Of a DNA stretch of 64,000 nucleotides, positions 50,642 to 61,053 are shown one piece after another (position 1 is the stretch's first letter; each line of letters begins with the position of its first letter). The stretch is from NCBI GenBank assembly GCA_035999765.1, contig CP108521.1, forward strand, positions 5,208,001 to 5,272,000, written 5' to 3'. The notes under the pieces were generated by a model. It searched no databases. It was not told where the DNA came from and saw only the letters and a program-made list of their open reading frames with translations. Origin of the DNA: Streptomyces sp. NBC_01231 (GTDB taxonomy: Bacteria; Actinomycetota; Actinomycetes; Streptomycetales; Streptomycetaceae). A program made the position numbers and the translations under genes.

Positions 50642-52120
50642 ATGACCGAGGTCGGTGCGGAGACGGCAGCGGATGCGGTGCCGGTGGAAGCGGACGTGGC
50701 GCTCGCTGATCAGGCGGCGGTGAGCGCGGAGCGAGCCCGTCGACTCCCTGGGGTACGTGGCTTCGCCGGATGGCCTGCCGAGGGATCACCCAAGGAGGAG
50801 GGCAAGGCGCTGCGGCGCCGGGTCCCGCGCGCTGTGCACGCGACCCTCGACCTCGACGCCGCCCGGCCCGACGCGGTGAGCGCGGTCGAGGAATCCGGCC
50901 GCGGCCGGATTCCCGAGCTCACGCCGATACGGGTCGCAAGGATGGCGGCCACGCCCTTCGCCTTCCTGCGCGGAGCGGCGGGTCTCATGGCCCATGATCT
51001 GGCACGCACCCCCATGACCGGGATCCGCGCCCAGATCTGCGGCGACGCGCACGCGGCCAATTTCGGCCTGTACGGCGACGCACGCGGCGGCCTGGTCATT
51101 GATCTGAACGATTTCGACGAGACGGTCCACGGCCCCTGGGAGTGGGATCTCAAGCGGCTAGCAACCTCGCTGGTACTGGCCGGCCGCGAGGCGGGCGCCG
51201 ACGAGGACACCTGCCACCGGGCCGCGCACGGAGCGGCGGGCTCCTACCGTCGAACCATGCGGCTGCTCGCCAAGCTCCCGGTCCTGGACGCGTGGAACGC
51301 CATCGCGGACGAGGAACTCGTCTCCCACACCGACGCCCACGACCTGCTCGGCACCCTGGAGCGGGTGTCCGAGAAAGCGCGGGCCAACACCAGCGGACGC
51401 TTCGCCGCGAAGTCGACCGAGCCGACCGAGGACGGCGGCCGCCGTTTCGTCGACGCCCCGCCGGTCCTGCGGCGTGTCCCGGACGAGGAGGCCGCGGCGG
51501 TGACCGCGTCCCTGGAGGAGTACGTCACCACGCTCTCCGAGGACCGCCTCCCGCTGCTGGCCCGGCACGCGGTGCACGACGTCGCCTTCCGCGTCGTCGG
51601 CACGGGCAGCGTCGGAACGCGGTCGTACGTCGTGCTGCTCCTGGACCATCGAGGGGAGCCGTTGGTCCTCCAGGTCAAGGAGGCCCGTCCCTCGGCGCTG
51701 GTGCCGCACTTGGTGACGGCGGGCTTCGAGGCGCCGGCGGTCGACCACGAGGGGCGCCGGGTGGTCCTCGGGCAGAAGCGCATGCAGGTCGTCAGCGACA
51801 ATCTGCTGGGCTGGACGACGGTCGACGGGCGGCCCTTCCAGGTACGGCAGTTCCGCAACCGCAAAGGCAGTGTGGATCCCGCGGCCCTGGCCGCCGACCA
51901 GATCGACGACTACGGCCGCATGACCGGCGCCCTTCTGGCCCGCGCCCACGCGCACAGCGCCGATCCCCGCCTGATCGCCGGCTACTGCGGCAAGAACGAG
52001 GAACTGGACGAGGCGTTCGCCGCGTTCGCCGTCGGCTACGCCGACCGCACCGAGGCGGACCACGCGGATCTGGTGGCGGCGGTGCGGGCGGGGCGGATCG
52101 CGGCGGACGAGGGGGTGTGA
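50642..52120 (+). CDS. DUF2252 family protein
   Basis: 492 residues. Family motifs are clear: RMAATPFAFLRGAAGLMAHDL, ICGDAHAANFGLYG, LVIDLNDFDETVHGPWEWDLKRLATSL and VVGTGSVGTRSYVVLLLDHR. These recall an aminoglycoside phosphotransferase-like kinase fold (GDAHxxNF and DFDE take the place of HGDLHxxN and DWE). The substrate is unknown. ATG 50642 with GGGGGAGG upstream. Confidence 0.9.
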   Translation: MTEVGAETAADAVPVEADVALADQAAVSAERARRLPGVRGFAGWPAEGSPKEEGKALRRRVPRAVHATLDLDAARPDAVSAVEESGRGRIPELTPIRVARMAATPFAFLRGAAGLMAHDLARTPMTGIRAQICGDAHAANFGLYGDARGGLVIDLNDFDETVHGPWEWDLKRLATSLVLAGREAGADEDTCHRAAHGAAGSYRRTMRLLAKLPVLDAWNAIADEELVSHTDAHDLLGTLERVSEKARANTSGRFAAKSTEPTEDGGRRFVDAPPVLRRVPDEEAAAVTASLEEYVTTLSEDRLPLLARHAVHDVAFRVVGTGSVGTRSYVVLLLDHRGEPLVLQVKEARPSALVPHLVTAGFEAPAVDHEGRRVVLGQKRMQVVSDNLLGWTTVDGRPFQVRQFRNRKGSVDPAALAADQIDDYGRMTGALLARAHAHSADPRLIAGYCGKNEELDEAFAAFAVGYADRTEADHADLVAAVRAGRIAADEGV

Positions 52121-52253
52121 GAGCGGGCGGAGGGGTGCGAGAGCGGAGGGAAGGGTGCCGGTGGACGAGAGTGTGACGGCGGGATGCCGGCCGGGCGGCG
52201 GGTGAGGGTGGCGCGTTCCGAGGTCTCCTCCGGCCGTGGCCTAGGCTGGTCGG

Positions 52254-53111
52254 GTGACGACCCCGGAAGCTGAGCAAGATGGTGGGGCCGGCGAGGGCCG
52301 GCAGACGCCCGAAGGCGGTGCGCCCCGGCCCGAGGAGCGGCTGGAGCGGGCCGTGCGGGCCGCCGAGCAGGCGCTGATCGAGTACGAGATCGCGGTCGAG
52401 ACCTTCCGGATCGAGGTCGAGAACTTTTCCCGGCTGCACCACCAGAAGCTCGGCCCGATGTACACCCGGCTCGACGAGCTGGACGCCGAGATCGCCGAGG
52501 CGCTGGCCGCACGCACGGGCGATCCCGAGGACCGGCGGAAGGCGGACGAGGCGCGGGCCAGGGTCATGCCGATGCCAGGTGTCGAGGAGCTGTTCGGCGG
52601 CTGGATGGACGGCCAGGGGCTGTTCCCGGAAGCCTCGGCGATGCTCACCGATCAGCCGGTGCGGCCTCCGCAGCGGGTCCGCCCCAGCGACGAGGCCCGC
52701 AAGCTCTACCGCGACCTGGCCCGCAAGGCGCACCCCGACCTCGCGCAGGACGAGACCGAGCGGGGTCGGCGTGAGGAGTTCATCACCCGGGTCAACGGCG
52801 CCTACGCCATCGGGGACGAGGCGCTGCTGCGGGAGCTGGCAGAGGAGTGGGCCGCCGGGCCGAAGCCCCCGGAGCAGGGGCCGACGCCCGCCGACGAGTT
52901 GTACGCCCGCCTCGAATGGCTCGCCCAGCGCAAGGAACTGCTGGCCGTGGTCGCGCGGGACCTGGAGGAGAGCGCGATCGGCGCGATGCTCCGGATGGCT
53001 CCGGACGACCCCGACCGTCTCCTGGACGAGATCGCCGAGAAGCTCCTGGCCGACGTAGCCACGCGCGAGGCGGAGCTGGCGGAACTACTCGCCGAGCCGG
53101 AGAGCGGGTGA
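52254..53111 (+). CDS. J-domain-containing protein
   Basis: 285 residues. An N-terminal helical coiled-coil region (about 20-90), then a J-domain-like segment (EARKLYRDLARKAHPDLAQDE) with an intact HPD motif, so it can in principle stimulate an Hsp70. A C-terminal helical region is rich in Glu/Leu. It lacks the G/F and zinc domains of DnaJ. Function unknown. GTG 52254; 56 bases before the rhodanese gene. Confidence 0.8.
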   Translation: MTTPEAEQDGGAGEGRQTPEGGAPRPEERLERAVRAAEQALIEYEIAVETFRIEVENFSRLHHQKLGPMYTRLDELDAEIAEALAARTGDPEDRRKADEARARVMPMPGVEELFGGWMDGQGLFPEASAMLTDQPVRPPQRVRPSDEARKLYRDLARKAHPDLAQDETERGRREEFITRVNGAYAIGDEALLRELAEEWAAGPKPPEQGPTPADELYARLEWLAQRKELLAVVARDLEESAIGAMLRMAPDDPDRLLDEIAEKLLADVATREAELAELLAEPESG

Positions 53112-53167
53112 TCCGGGCGGCCCTTCCGGTGCCTTCTTCGTCGAGTGACGTCGGGTAGCGTCGGGGT

Positions 53168-53515
53168 ATGCATTTCGGAGCTGGTGTGCCCACGGTCGAG
53201 GTCCAGGACCTCAAGGACGGCGACTTCCTGCTGGACGTCCGCGAGGACGACGAGTGGCAGGCGGGCCACGCCGACGGGGCGCTGCACATCCCCATCAGTG
53301 AGTTCGTCGCGCGGTACGGCGAGTTGACCGAGGCGGCACCGCAGGACGGGCGGGTGCATGTGATCTGCCGCTCTGGCGGGCGCTCGGCCCAGGTCGCGAT
53401 GTACCTCGTCCAGCAGGGCGTGGACGCCGTGAACGTCGACGGCGGTATGCAGGTGTGGGCGGCCGCGGGCCGGCCCGTCGTGACGAACGAGGGCCGGCCC
53501 GGCTTCGTCCTCTGA
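53168..53515 (+). CDS. Single-domain rhodanese
   Basis: 115 residues with the rhodanese fold: FLLDVREDDEWQAGHADGALHIP and the catalytic loop CRSGGRS with Cys67. It carries persulfide sulfur during sulfur transfer or cyanide detoxification; the acceptor is unknown. Cytoplasmic. ATG 53168. Confidence 0.93.
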   Translation: MHFGAGVPTVEVQDLKDGDFLLDVREDDEWQAGHADGALHIPISEFVARYGELTEAAPQDGRVHVICRSGGRSAQVAMYLVQQGVDAVNVDGGMQVWAAAGRPVVTNEGRPGFVL

Positions 53516-53558
53516 GAGAGCCGGAGCCTTCAAGGGGCGGCCCCTGCCAGGCCTTCGT

Positions 53559-54692
53559 TCAGCTCAGTGGGTGGGCTGCCAGCAGGTCGCCCAGGGATTC
53601 CTCGTGCGCCGATGCCGGGCCGAGCGACAGTTCGAGGTGCTTGGCCCAGGCGTGATAGCGGTGCAGGGGATAGTCGACGTCGGCGCCGAACCCTCCGTGC
53701 AGATGCTGCGCCGTCTGCACGACCCGCCGGACGCCGTCGGCCGCCCAGATCTTGGCGACGGCCACATCACCGGAGACGGGCAGTGCCCCCTGGGCCCCCG
53801 AGCCATGCCGCCATGCGGCCTGCCACAGCGTTGCCTCCATGGCCCGCAGGTCGATGTAACGGTCGGCGGCCTGGACGGCGACGGCCTGGAAGGTGGCGAC
53901 CGGGAACCCGAACTGCTCGCGTTTGCTGGTGTAGTCACTGGTCATACGCAGGACCCGTTCGCCCAGACCGAGTGCCAGCGCGCACGTCCCGGTGGCCAGC
54001 AGATCGCGCAACCACTCCCAGGCGCCGTCGACATCGATGACGTCCCGGGCCGCGATCCGCGCCGATTCCAGGCGCAGTTCGGCCAGTCGCTCGCCGGTGG
54101 TGGAGATCTGCTCGGCGAGAACGACGCCCGGGTGGAGGCGGGGGACCAGCGCCAGAACGGTCCGGTCGGCGGCCGTGTGCGCCGGTACGACGACGAGGTC
54201 CGCGCCGTATGCCCAGGGCACGGCCGTCTGCACCCCGTCGAGGATCCACTCCCGCCCCTCCTGACGTGCGGTCACGGCGCGTTCGGCCGGGTCGTGGCCG
54301 GTGCGGCCGCTCGCGGCGACGGTCAGTACGACCTCCCCCCGACCGGCCCGGGCCAGCAGGGCGGACCTCAACTCCTCGTCGCCGTGGGCCTGTACGGCCG
54401 CCGTGGCCGCGCTGTGCTCCAGCAGTGGCACCCGCGCCAGCACCTGTGCCGCCTCGCGCAGCACCAGGCACAGCGCGATGGCGTCCAGGCCGGCGCCGCC
54501 GTACTCCGGGGCCGCCGTCAGACTCAGCAGATCCGCCTCAGCGAGCCTGCTCCACAGTGCGCGGTCGAAGTCTTCGGCGACGGCGCCCGCAGTGAGGGAC
54601 GGACTGGGCACCGCGTCCGGCGCGACCCCGGCGAACACCCCCCGCGCCGCCTCGGCCGCCGCCTGCTGCTCCTCGGTGAAGGTGAAGTCCAC
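53559..54692 (-). CDS. Acyl-CoA dehydrogenase family protein
   Basis: 377 residues from GTG 54692 with GGGAGGGGCAGG upstream. N-terminal DFTFTEEQQAAAEAARGVFAGVAPDA, a middle beta-domain, and C-terminal FAD-binding helices with YTSKREQFGFPVATFQAVAVQAADRYIDLRAMEATLW. The active-site glutamate position is not clear by eye, and the chain ends QHLHGGFGADVDYPLHRYHAWAK. Probably oxidises a CoA thioester; the substrate is unknown. It follows the paa operon on the same strand and may be co-regulated. Confidence 0.85.
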   Translation of the reverse strand: MDFTFTEEQQAAAEAARGVFAGVAPDAVPSPSLTAGAVAEDFDRALWSRLAEADLLSLTAAPEYGGAGLDAIALCLVLREAAQVLARVPLLEHSAATAAVQAHGDEELRSALLARAGRGEVVLTVAASGRTGHDPAERAVTARQEGREWILDGVQTAVPWAYGADLVVVPAHTAADRTVLALVPRLHPGVVLAEQISTTGERLAELRLESARIAARDVIDVDGAWEWLRDLLATGTCALALGLGERVLRMTSDYTSKREQFGFPVATFQAVAVQAADRYIDLRAMEATLWQAAWRHGSGAQGALPVSGDVAVAKIWAADGVRRVVQTAQHLHGGFGADVDYPLHRYHAWAKHLELSLGPASAHEESLGDLLAAHPLS

Positions 54693-54812
54693 GGTCCCTG
54701 CCCCTCCCACGCGCACACCGGCCCATCGGCCGGGTCGACGACCTGATGTCTGACGAGGCGTCAAGATAGAACAGGTTCTAGAAGAAGGGAACGGTCGGCC
54801 GCCTCCGGCCTC

Positions 54813-55874
54813 TCACCGGTCGAAGTCGAGCTCCACCTTCTCCGTCACCGGATGCGACTGGCATGCCAAGACATATCCCTCCTGTGTCTCCTCCGGCTCC
54901 AACGCGAAGTTGCGGTCCATCCGCACCTCGCCGGCGACCAGGAAGGCACGGCACGTCCCGCACACCCCGCCCTTGCAGGCGTAGGGCGCGTCTGGCCGGT
55001 TGCGCAGAACCGTCTCCAGCAGTGACTCCCCGTCCTGGACGGGCCAGGTGCCGCCCCGGCCGTCGAGCCGGGCGGTCACCGTACTGTGCGCGGGAGCCGG
55101 GACGACGGCCGTGGGCGCGACCGGGTCGACGTGGAAGATCTCCTCGTGGATGCGGGTCCGGGCGACCCCGAGTTCCCGCAGCGCCTGTTCGGCCCCCTGC
55201 ACCAGCCCGAACGGCCCGCACAGGAACCAGCCCGCCACCTGCTCCACCGGCAGCAGTGCCGGCAGCAGCCCGGTCAGCCGCTCGCGGTCGAGCCGCCCGG
55301 ACGGCAGCCCCGCCTGCTGTTCCTCCCGGGAGAGCACCGTCACCAGGTGGAGCCGCTCGGGGTAGCGGTCCTTCAGGTCGGCGACCTCCTCCAGGAACAT
55401 CGTGGAGGAGGATGTCCGGTCGCCGCGTATCAGACAGAACCGGGCCTCGGGCTCCCGTGCCAGCAGTGTCGCCACGATCGACAGGACCGGGGTGATGCCG
55501 CTGCCGCCGACGATCGCGGCGTACAGGCCGGGCGCGGGGTCGAGCGTGAAGCGTCCCGCCGGGGTCATCACCTCCAGTTCGTCGCCGATGTCGATCTCCT
55601 TGAGCGCGAAGGTGGAGAACGCGCCGCCCTCGACCAGCCGCACTCCGACCCGCAGGGTGCGCGGTCCCTCGTCGTCCGTCGCGGGAGCCGGGGAGCAGAT
55701 CGAGTACGTACGCCGGATCTCGACGCCGTCGACCTTCCGGCGCAGGGCGAGGTGCTGGCCCGGTGTGTGGCGGTACTCCTCGCGCAGCTCCGGCGGCACG
55801 GCGAGGGTGACCGCCACGGAGTCGTCGGTGAGCCGGTCGACCGCCGCCACCGGGAGTGCGTGGAAGCGGGCCAT
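54813..55874 (-). CDS. paaE: Phenylacetyl-CoA epoxidase reductase subunit PaaE
   Basis: 353 residues from ATG 55874. An FAD-binding RxYS region (IRRTYSICSPAP), an NAD(P)H-binding domain (YAAIVGGSGITPVLSI) and a C-terminal plant-type 2Fe-2S ferredoxin domain with CKGGVCGTC...CQSHP. It passes electrons from NADPH to the PaaABC oxygenase. The start ATG overlaps the paaD stop by one base (TGATG); a GTG three bases earlier is an alternative. Confidence 0.95.
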   Translation of the reverse strand: MARFHALPVAAVDRLTDDSVAVTLAVPPELREEYRHTPGQHLALRRKVDGVEIRRTYSICSPAPATDDEGPRTLRVGVRLVEGGAFSTFALKEIDIGDELEVMTPAGRFTLDPAPGLYAAIVGGSGITPVLSIVATLLAREPEARFCLIRGDRTSSSTMFLEEVADLKDRYPERLHLVTVLSREEQQAGLPSGRLDRERLTGLLPALLPVEQVAGWFLCGPFGLVQGAEQALRELGVARTRIHEEIFHVDPVAPTAVVPAPAHSTVTARLDGRGGTWPVQDGESLLETVLRNRPDAPYACKGGVCGTCRAFLVAGEVRMDRNFALEPEETQEGYVLACQSHPVTEKVELDFDR

Positions 55875-56464
55875 CACAACTCCTTGAAGTGGTCGAACGG
55901 TTCACGGCAGGCAAGGCAGCGCCGCAGGGCCTTGCACGCTGTCGAGGAGAAGCGGCTGAGCAGTTCGGTGTCCGCGGAACCGCAGTGCGGGCAGTGGATC
56001 GGGTCGGCCGTCCCGGTGGCTTCGTCGTCTTCGGTGGCGTCGGTCGTCGCGGGGTGCCGGGGCACCGCGGTTTCGCCGGCGTGTGTGCGGGTCGGCCCGA
56101 GCGAGAGCGTGAGCGGTCCGGACTCCCGACGTACCCGAGGTGGGGCGATGCCGAACTCCCGCAGTTTGCGGCGTCCTTCGTCCGTGATGTCGTCCGTCGA
56201 CCAGGCGGGCGCGAGCACCGTGCGCACGGTGACCTCCCGCACGCCGTGCTGGTGCAGTGCGTGCTCTATGTCCAGGGACATCGCCTCGATGGCCGGGCAG
56301 CCGGTGTACGTCGGGGTCAGCTCGACCTCGACCGCGTCGGCCCCGCGCATGTGCACCGCGCGCAGCACACCCAGCTCCTGGAGGGTGAGTACGGGCAGTT
56401 CGGGGTCGGGTACCGAACCGGCCACCTCCAGGAGTTCCGCCTCCAGGGCGGTGACCGTCACCAT
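55874..56464 (-). CDS. paaD: Phenylacetyl-CoA epoxidase maturation subunit PaaD
   Basis: 196 residues. An N-terminal MIP18-like/DUF59 domain (VPDPELPVLTLQELGVLRAVHM, LTPTYTGCPAIEAMSLDIE) and a C-terminal zinc-ribbon-like part with HCPHCGSADTELLSRFSSTACKALRRCLACREPFDHFK. Needed for iron-sulfur or iron-site assembly of the complex. It overlaps paaC by seven bases and touches paaE. Confidence 0.95.
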   Translation of the reverse strand: MVTVTALEAELLEVAGSVPDPELPVLTLQELGVLRAVHMRGADAVEVELTPTYTGCPAIEAMSLDIEHALHQHGVREVTVRTVLAPAWSTDDITDEGRRKLREFGIAPPRVRRESGPLTLSLGPTRTHAGETAVPRHPATTDATEDDEATGTADPIHCPHCGSADTELLSRFSSTACKALRRCLACREPFDHFKEL

Positions 56465-57192
56465 GACGCCCCCGGGTGACTGCGGTGCAGATGTTGCATC
56501 TCGGCGAGCATCCGCCCGAAGGGCTCGGTGTGCAGACCCTGTCGGCCGGCGCCGGCCTGCCACGCCCCGGACCGCGGGCCCTCCGGGATCGTGAGGGTGG
56601 CCCGGCGCAGCACGTCCTCGACGGAGGTGAGCCAGGCTGCCTCCAGCCGCTCCCGGTCGACGTCGAGCCCCTCCACCGGCTGGAACATCTCGCCGGTGAA
56701 ACGCCACAGCGCCTCGCACGCCCGCCCCATCCGTTCGTGGCCCACGTCGGTGCCGTCGCCGAGCCGCAGCGTCCACTGCTCGGCGTGGTCGCGGTGGTAG
56801 GCGACCTCCTTGACGGCCTTCGCTGCCAGCGGGGCGAACGGGCCGTCTCCGCCTGAGAGTTCGGCGTAGAGCAGGTGTTGGTAGGTGGAGAAGTACAACT
56901 GGCGGGCGATGGTGTGGGCGAAGTCGCCGTTCGGCTGTTCCACCAGCTGGAGGTTGCGGAAGGCACGCTCTTCGCGGAGATACGCCAGGTCGTCCTCGTC
57001 GCCGACCAGCGACAGCAGCACCCGGGCCTGGCCGAGCAGATCCAGCGCGATGTTGGCGAGGGCCACCTCCTCTTCGAGGACGGGGGCATGACCCGCCCAT
57101 TCGCCGAGACGGTGCGAGAGCACCAGGGCGTCGTCACCGAGGGCCAGGGCGGCAGCCGATCCGGGTGTGGTCGTGGACTCGGGTGCGGTCAC
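56458..57192 (-). CDS. paaC: Phenylacetyl-CoA epoxidase subunit PaaC
   Basis: 244 residues from GTG 57192. A ferritin-like helical bundle with GDDALVLSHRLGEWAGHAPVLEEEVALANIALDLLGQAR and LYFSTYQHLLYAEL. It is the structural partner of PaaA. GTG overlaps the paaB stop (GTGA). Confidence 0.94.
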   Translation of the reverse strand: MTAPESTTTPGSAAALALGDDALVLSHRLGEWAGHAPVLEEEVALANIALDLLGQARVLLSLVGDEDDLAYLREERAFRNLQLVEQPNGDFAHTIARQLYFSTYQHLLYAELSGGDGPFAPLAAKAVKEVAYHRDHAEQWTLRLGDGTDVGHERMGRACEALWRFTGEMFQPVEGLDVDRERLEAAWLTSVEDVLRRATLTIPEGPRSGAWQAGAGRQGLHTEPFGRMLAEMQHLHRSHPGASW

Positions 57193-57472
57193 AGGTGCTT
57201 CACCCCCTCCGGGATCTCGTAGAACGTCGGGTGGCGGTACGGCTTGTCGGCGGCCGGTTCGAAGAACGGATCCTTCTCGTCGGGCGAGGACGCGGTGATC
57301 ACGGACGAGGGGACGACCCAGATCGAGACGCCCTCGCCGCGCCGGGTGTACAGATCGCGTGCGTTGCGCAGGGCGAGCTCCGCGTCCGGCGCGTGCAGGC
57401 TGCCGGCGTGCGTGTGCGAGAGACCGCGGCGGGAGCGCACGAAGACCTCCCACAGAGGCCAGTCGGTGTTCG

Positions 57473-57476
<4 letters not shown>
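57189..57476 (-). CDS. paaB: Phenylacetyl-CoA epoxidase subunit PaaB
   Basis: 95 residues: [50 protein letters not shown] and [26 protein letters not shown], nearly the standard sequence. It bridges PaaAC units. The ATG overlaps the paaA stop (ATGA). Confidence 0.96.
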
Positions 57477-58507
<1,031 letters not shown>

Positions 58508-58540
58508 GAGGTCCCCCTCGACCTGGACTCTGCCGGTACT

Positions 58541-58559
58541 CCCGACCGATCGTTCGGTT
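58541..58559. promoter_or_regulatory. PaaR-like palindromic operator upstream of paaA
   Basis: Core ACCGATCGTTCGGT at 58545-58558 fits ACCGNNCGNNCGGT. It lies 34-51 bases upstream of the paaA start. The same 19 bases occur, inverted, at 63668-63686. It is a likely TetR-type (PaaR) regulator site; the regulator gene is not in the window. Confidence 0.65.
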
Positions 58560-58603
58560 CGTGCGATTCCATGGTGAGACGGGCGCCGTAAGGTGTCAAC
58601 CGC

Positions 58604-58646
58604 TGTGGACAACTCGCGGGCGTCCTCCGGCGTGGCCTGTGGACAA
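58604..58646 (-). other. Two perfect DnaA boxes in the paaA / DUF5819 intergenic region
   Basis: TGTGGACAA at 58604-58612 and again at 58638-58646, same orientation, 34 bases apart (start to start). They lie in the 336-base divergent region that also carries the paaA operator. Confidence 0.55.
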
Positions 58647-58843
58647 CCGGGGTGATTTCGGGGTGGGGCCGACGGGGGCTGTGCCGGGAGGACGGCTCTG
58701 AGTACCGTTCCGTGCGAGCGTCGTGCGAGCCGGGTGCCGGGCGGCACGGGCGAGAGGGCGCGGACGGACGCCCGCCGGGAACAGGGCGGAAAGGCGCCGG
58801 GAACAGAACCGGGGCAGGGCCGGGATCGGGGAGACGGGGCGGA

Positions 58844-59599
58844 ATGGACGCGTACGACGAGAGCTGGAGGCCCCCGCACGGGCCGGACGAGCCCAGCGCC
58901 CCCGACCCCGCCCCAGCCCCCGACGCCGAAGCCCGAATCGGACTCGTGGCCCTCTCCCTCCGGTACCAGATCGCTGTCGCCGTGGCCCTCGCCGTCGTCG
59001 CGGTCGCCGTCTGTGTGCACATCGGCATGGTGTTCCTGCATGTGGCGCCGTCGAACACGCTGACCAAGCAGCACGGCAAGGCGATCGACGACTGGATCTA
59101 CCCGGAGTTCGAGCAGAACTGGAAGCTCTTCGCGCCGAACCCGTTGCAGCAGAACATCGCCGTCCAGGTCCGCGCGCAGGTGCGGTCCGCGGACGGCGGG
59201 GTACGGACCACCGGCTGGTACGACCTGTCCGCACAGGACGGCCGGGCCATCGACGGCAATCTGCTGCCGAGCCACACCCAGCAGAACGAACTGCGCCGGG
59301 CCTGGGACTTCTTCGTCTCCACGCACGACACCGACAACCGCTCGACGGGCCTGCGCGGCTCCCTGTCCGAGACCTACCTGCGCCGCATAGTGTCGCTGCG
59401 CCTGGAGCGCGAGAACGCGGCCGGGAAGGGGGGCGCCGTCGACCTCGTCCAGATCCGCTCCCGCACCACGAACGTGCCCGCGCCGGAGTGGAGCGACGAG
59501 CAGGTCTCCGGCAAACCGATGTACCGCGTGCTGCCCTGGTGGTCGGCAGCGCCGGATACGGCGCACACGGCGGGCACGACCGCAGGGGGCGCGAAATGA
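58844..59599 (+). CDS. DUF5819 family protein (SdpA-like)
   Basis: 251 residues from ATG 58844 with GGGAGACGGGGCGG upstream. A short Pro/Ala/Asp-rich N-terminus, one membrane helix ([23 protein letters not shown]) and an extracellular domain with [16 protein letters not shown], the usual DUF5819 core. This core is shared with SdpA, which with SdpB processes the SdpC peptide toxin of Bacillus. The stop overlaps the HTTM gene start (ATGA). Confidence 0.83.
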   Translation: MDAYDESWRPPHGPDEPSAPDPAPAPDAEARIGLVALSLRYQIAVAVALAVVAVAVCVHIGMVFLHVAPSNTLTKQHGKAIDDWIYPEFEQNWKLFAPNPLQQNIAVQVRAQVRSADGGVRTTGWYDLSAQDGRAIDGNLLPSHTQQNELRRAWDFFVSTHDTDNRSTGLRGSLSETYLRRIVSLRLERENAAGKGGAVDLVQIRSRTTNVPAPEWSDEQVSGKPMYRVLPWWSAAPDTAHTAGTTAGGAK

Positions 59600-60927
59600 A
59601 CCGGTTCGCCCTCTCCGTCTCGACCGGTATAGCCCGCGTCACCGAGTCCGCCCTCGGCCCGTACCAGACCGCCGTGATCCGCATCGGCTTCAGCGCGACC
59701 TGGCTGCTGTTCCTGCTGCGCGAGTTCCCTCACCGCCAGGAGATGTACGGTCCCGACGGCCCCTGGAGCTGGGACCTCGCCGAGCAGCTGATCTCGACGA
59801 ACGGTTCCTTCACGGCCCTGATGTGGTCCGACGGCAGCCTCTGGTTCGAGGCCCTCTACGCCCTCGCGGTCCTGACGAGTGCTCTGCTCCTGCTGGGCTG
59901 GCGCACCCGCACGATGTCGGTGCTGTTCATGGTCGGCGTGCTCTCGCTGCAGAACCGCAGCATCTTCATGGGGGACGGCGGCGACAACGTCCTGCACCTG
60001 ATGTGCATCTACCTCGTGTTCACGCGCTGCGGTCAGGTGTGGTCGCTGGACGCGCGCCGGGCACGGCTGTTGCGGGCGGCACGCGCGCGTGGGGAGCGCG
60101 TCACGGACCGGGTGGGTCCGGCCCTGTGGGGCGGGCTCGGGCTCGCGCTGGTCGCGGTGACGCTGGCGGGCCGGCTCGACGGCGACCCGACCGTGCCGGT
60201 GCTCCTGTGGGTCGTCTGGCTGGCGATGGCCCTGTGGTGGGCAATCGGGCGTTTCGCCAGGTCCGGCGAGCCGCGGATCCTGCTCGACGTGGTCGGCAAC
60301 ATCGTCCACAACGGTGCCCTGCTCGTGATCATGGCCGAGGCCTGTCTGATCTACGCGACGGCCGGTTGGTACAAGATCCAGGGTTCCCGCTGGCAGGACG
60401 GCACCGCCGCCTACTACCCCCTGCACCTCGACTACTTCTCGCCCTGGCCCGCCCTCGCCGACCTGCTGTCGGCCAGCGGCACGATGGTGATGCTGGTGAC
60501 CTACGGCACGGTCGCCGTGCAGGTCGCCTTCCCGTTCACGCTGTTCAACCGACGGGTCAAGAACGTCCTGCTCACCGCCATGATCATGGAGCATGCTGCG
60601 ATCGCGGTGATTCTGGGGCTGCCGTTCTTCTCGCTGGCGATGATCGCCGCCGACGCCGTGTTCCTGCCGACGTCGTTCCTGCGTCGGCTCGGCGGGTGGG
60701 CGACGCGCGCGCGTGGGCGGCTGCCGGCGGTGCCGGCCGTCACGGTGGGGTCGGCGGGCAGGGGCCGTCAGGGAGTTCCGAAGGGAGTTCCGGAACAACG
60801 CACCCCGGTGGACCCGGTGACTTCGGTGACCCCGGAGGCTTCAAAGACCGCGGAGGCCCCGAGGTCCGAGGGCGCCCCGACTACGCAGGAGGCGTCGGAG
60901 AACCGGGAAGCCCAGGAGCACTCGTAG
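59596..60927 (+). CDS. HTTM domain membrane protein (SdpB-like)
   Basis: 443 residues. About ten membrane helices and the HTTM (vitamin K-dependent gamma-carboxylase-like) features: [53 protein letters not shown] and [29 protein letters not shown]. The C-terminal 60 residues are low-complexity. In the Sdp system the HTTM protein is needed for maturation of a secreted toxic peptide. Translationally coupled to the DUF5819 gene; no toxin-like gene is adjacent. Confidence 0.85.
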   Translation: MNRFALSVSTGIARVTESALGPYQTAVIRIGFSATWLLFLLREFPHRQEMYGPDGPWSWDLAEQLISTNGSFTALMWSDGSLWFEALYALAVLTSALLLLGWRTRTMSVLFMVGVLSLQNRSIFMGDGGDNVLHLMCIYLVFTRCGQVWSLDARRARLLRAARARGERVTDRVGPALWGGLGLALVAVTLAGRLDGDPTVPVLLWVVWLAMALWWAIGRFARSGEPRILLDVVGNIVHNGALLVIMAEACLIYATAGWYKIQGSRWQDGTAAYYPLHLDYFSPWPALADLLSASGTMVMLVTYGTVAVQVAFPFTLFNRRVKNVLLTAMIMEHAAIAVILGLPFFSLAMIAADAVFLPTSFLRRLGGWATRARGRLPAVPAVTVGSAGRGRQGVPKGVPEQRTPVDPVTSVTPEASKTAEAPRSEGAPTTQEASENREAQEHS

Positions 60928-60939
60928 AACCCTGGCGGT

Positions 60940-61030
60940 CCCGAGGGTCCCGAGGACCAGGGCATCAGGGAACCCAAGCACCCCAGGCACCCCAGGCACC
61001 TCGTGCACCAAGCACCCCAAGAACCCCGAG
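60940..61030 (+). repeat. Degenerate short repeats between HTTM and SpoU genes
   Basis: Several CACCCCAGG / GCACCCCA-type units at about 60975-61020 and a GGTCCCGAGG pair at 60938-60955, in the 126-base intergenic stretch. Confidence 0.5.
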
Positions 61031-61053
61031 CACACGCACGTAGGCTTCACGGC

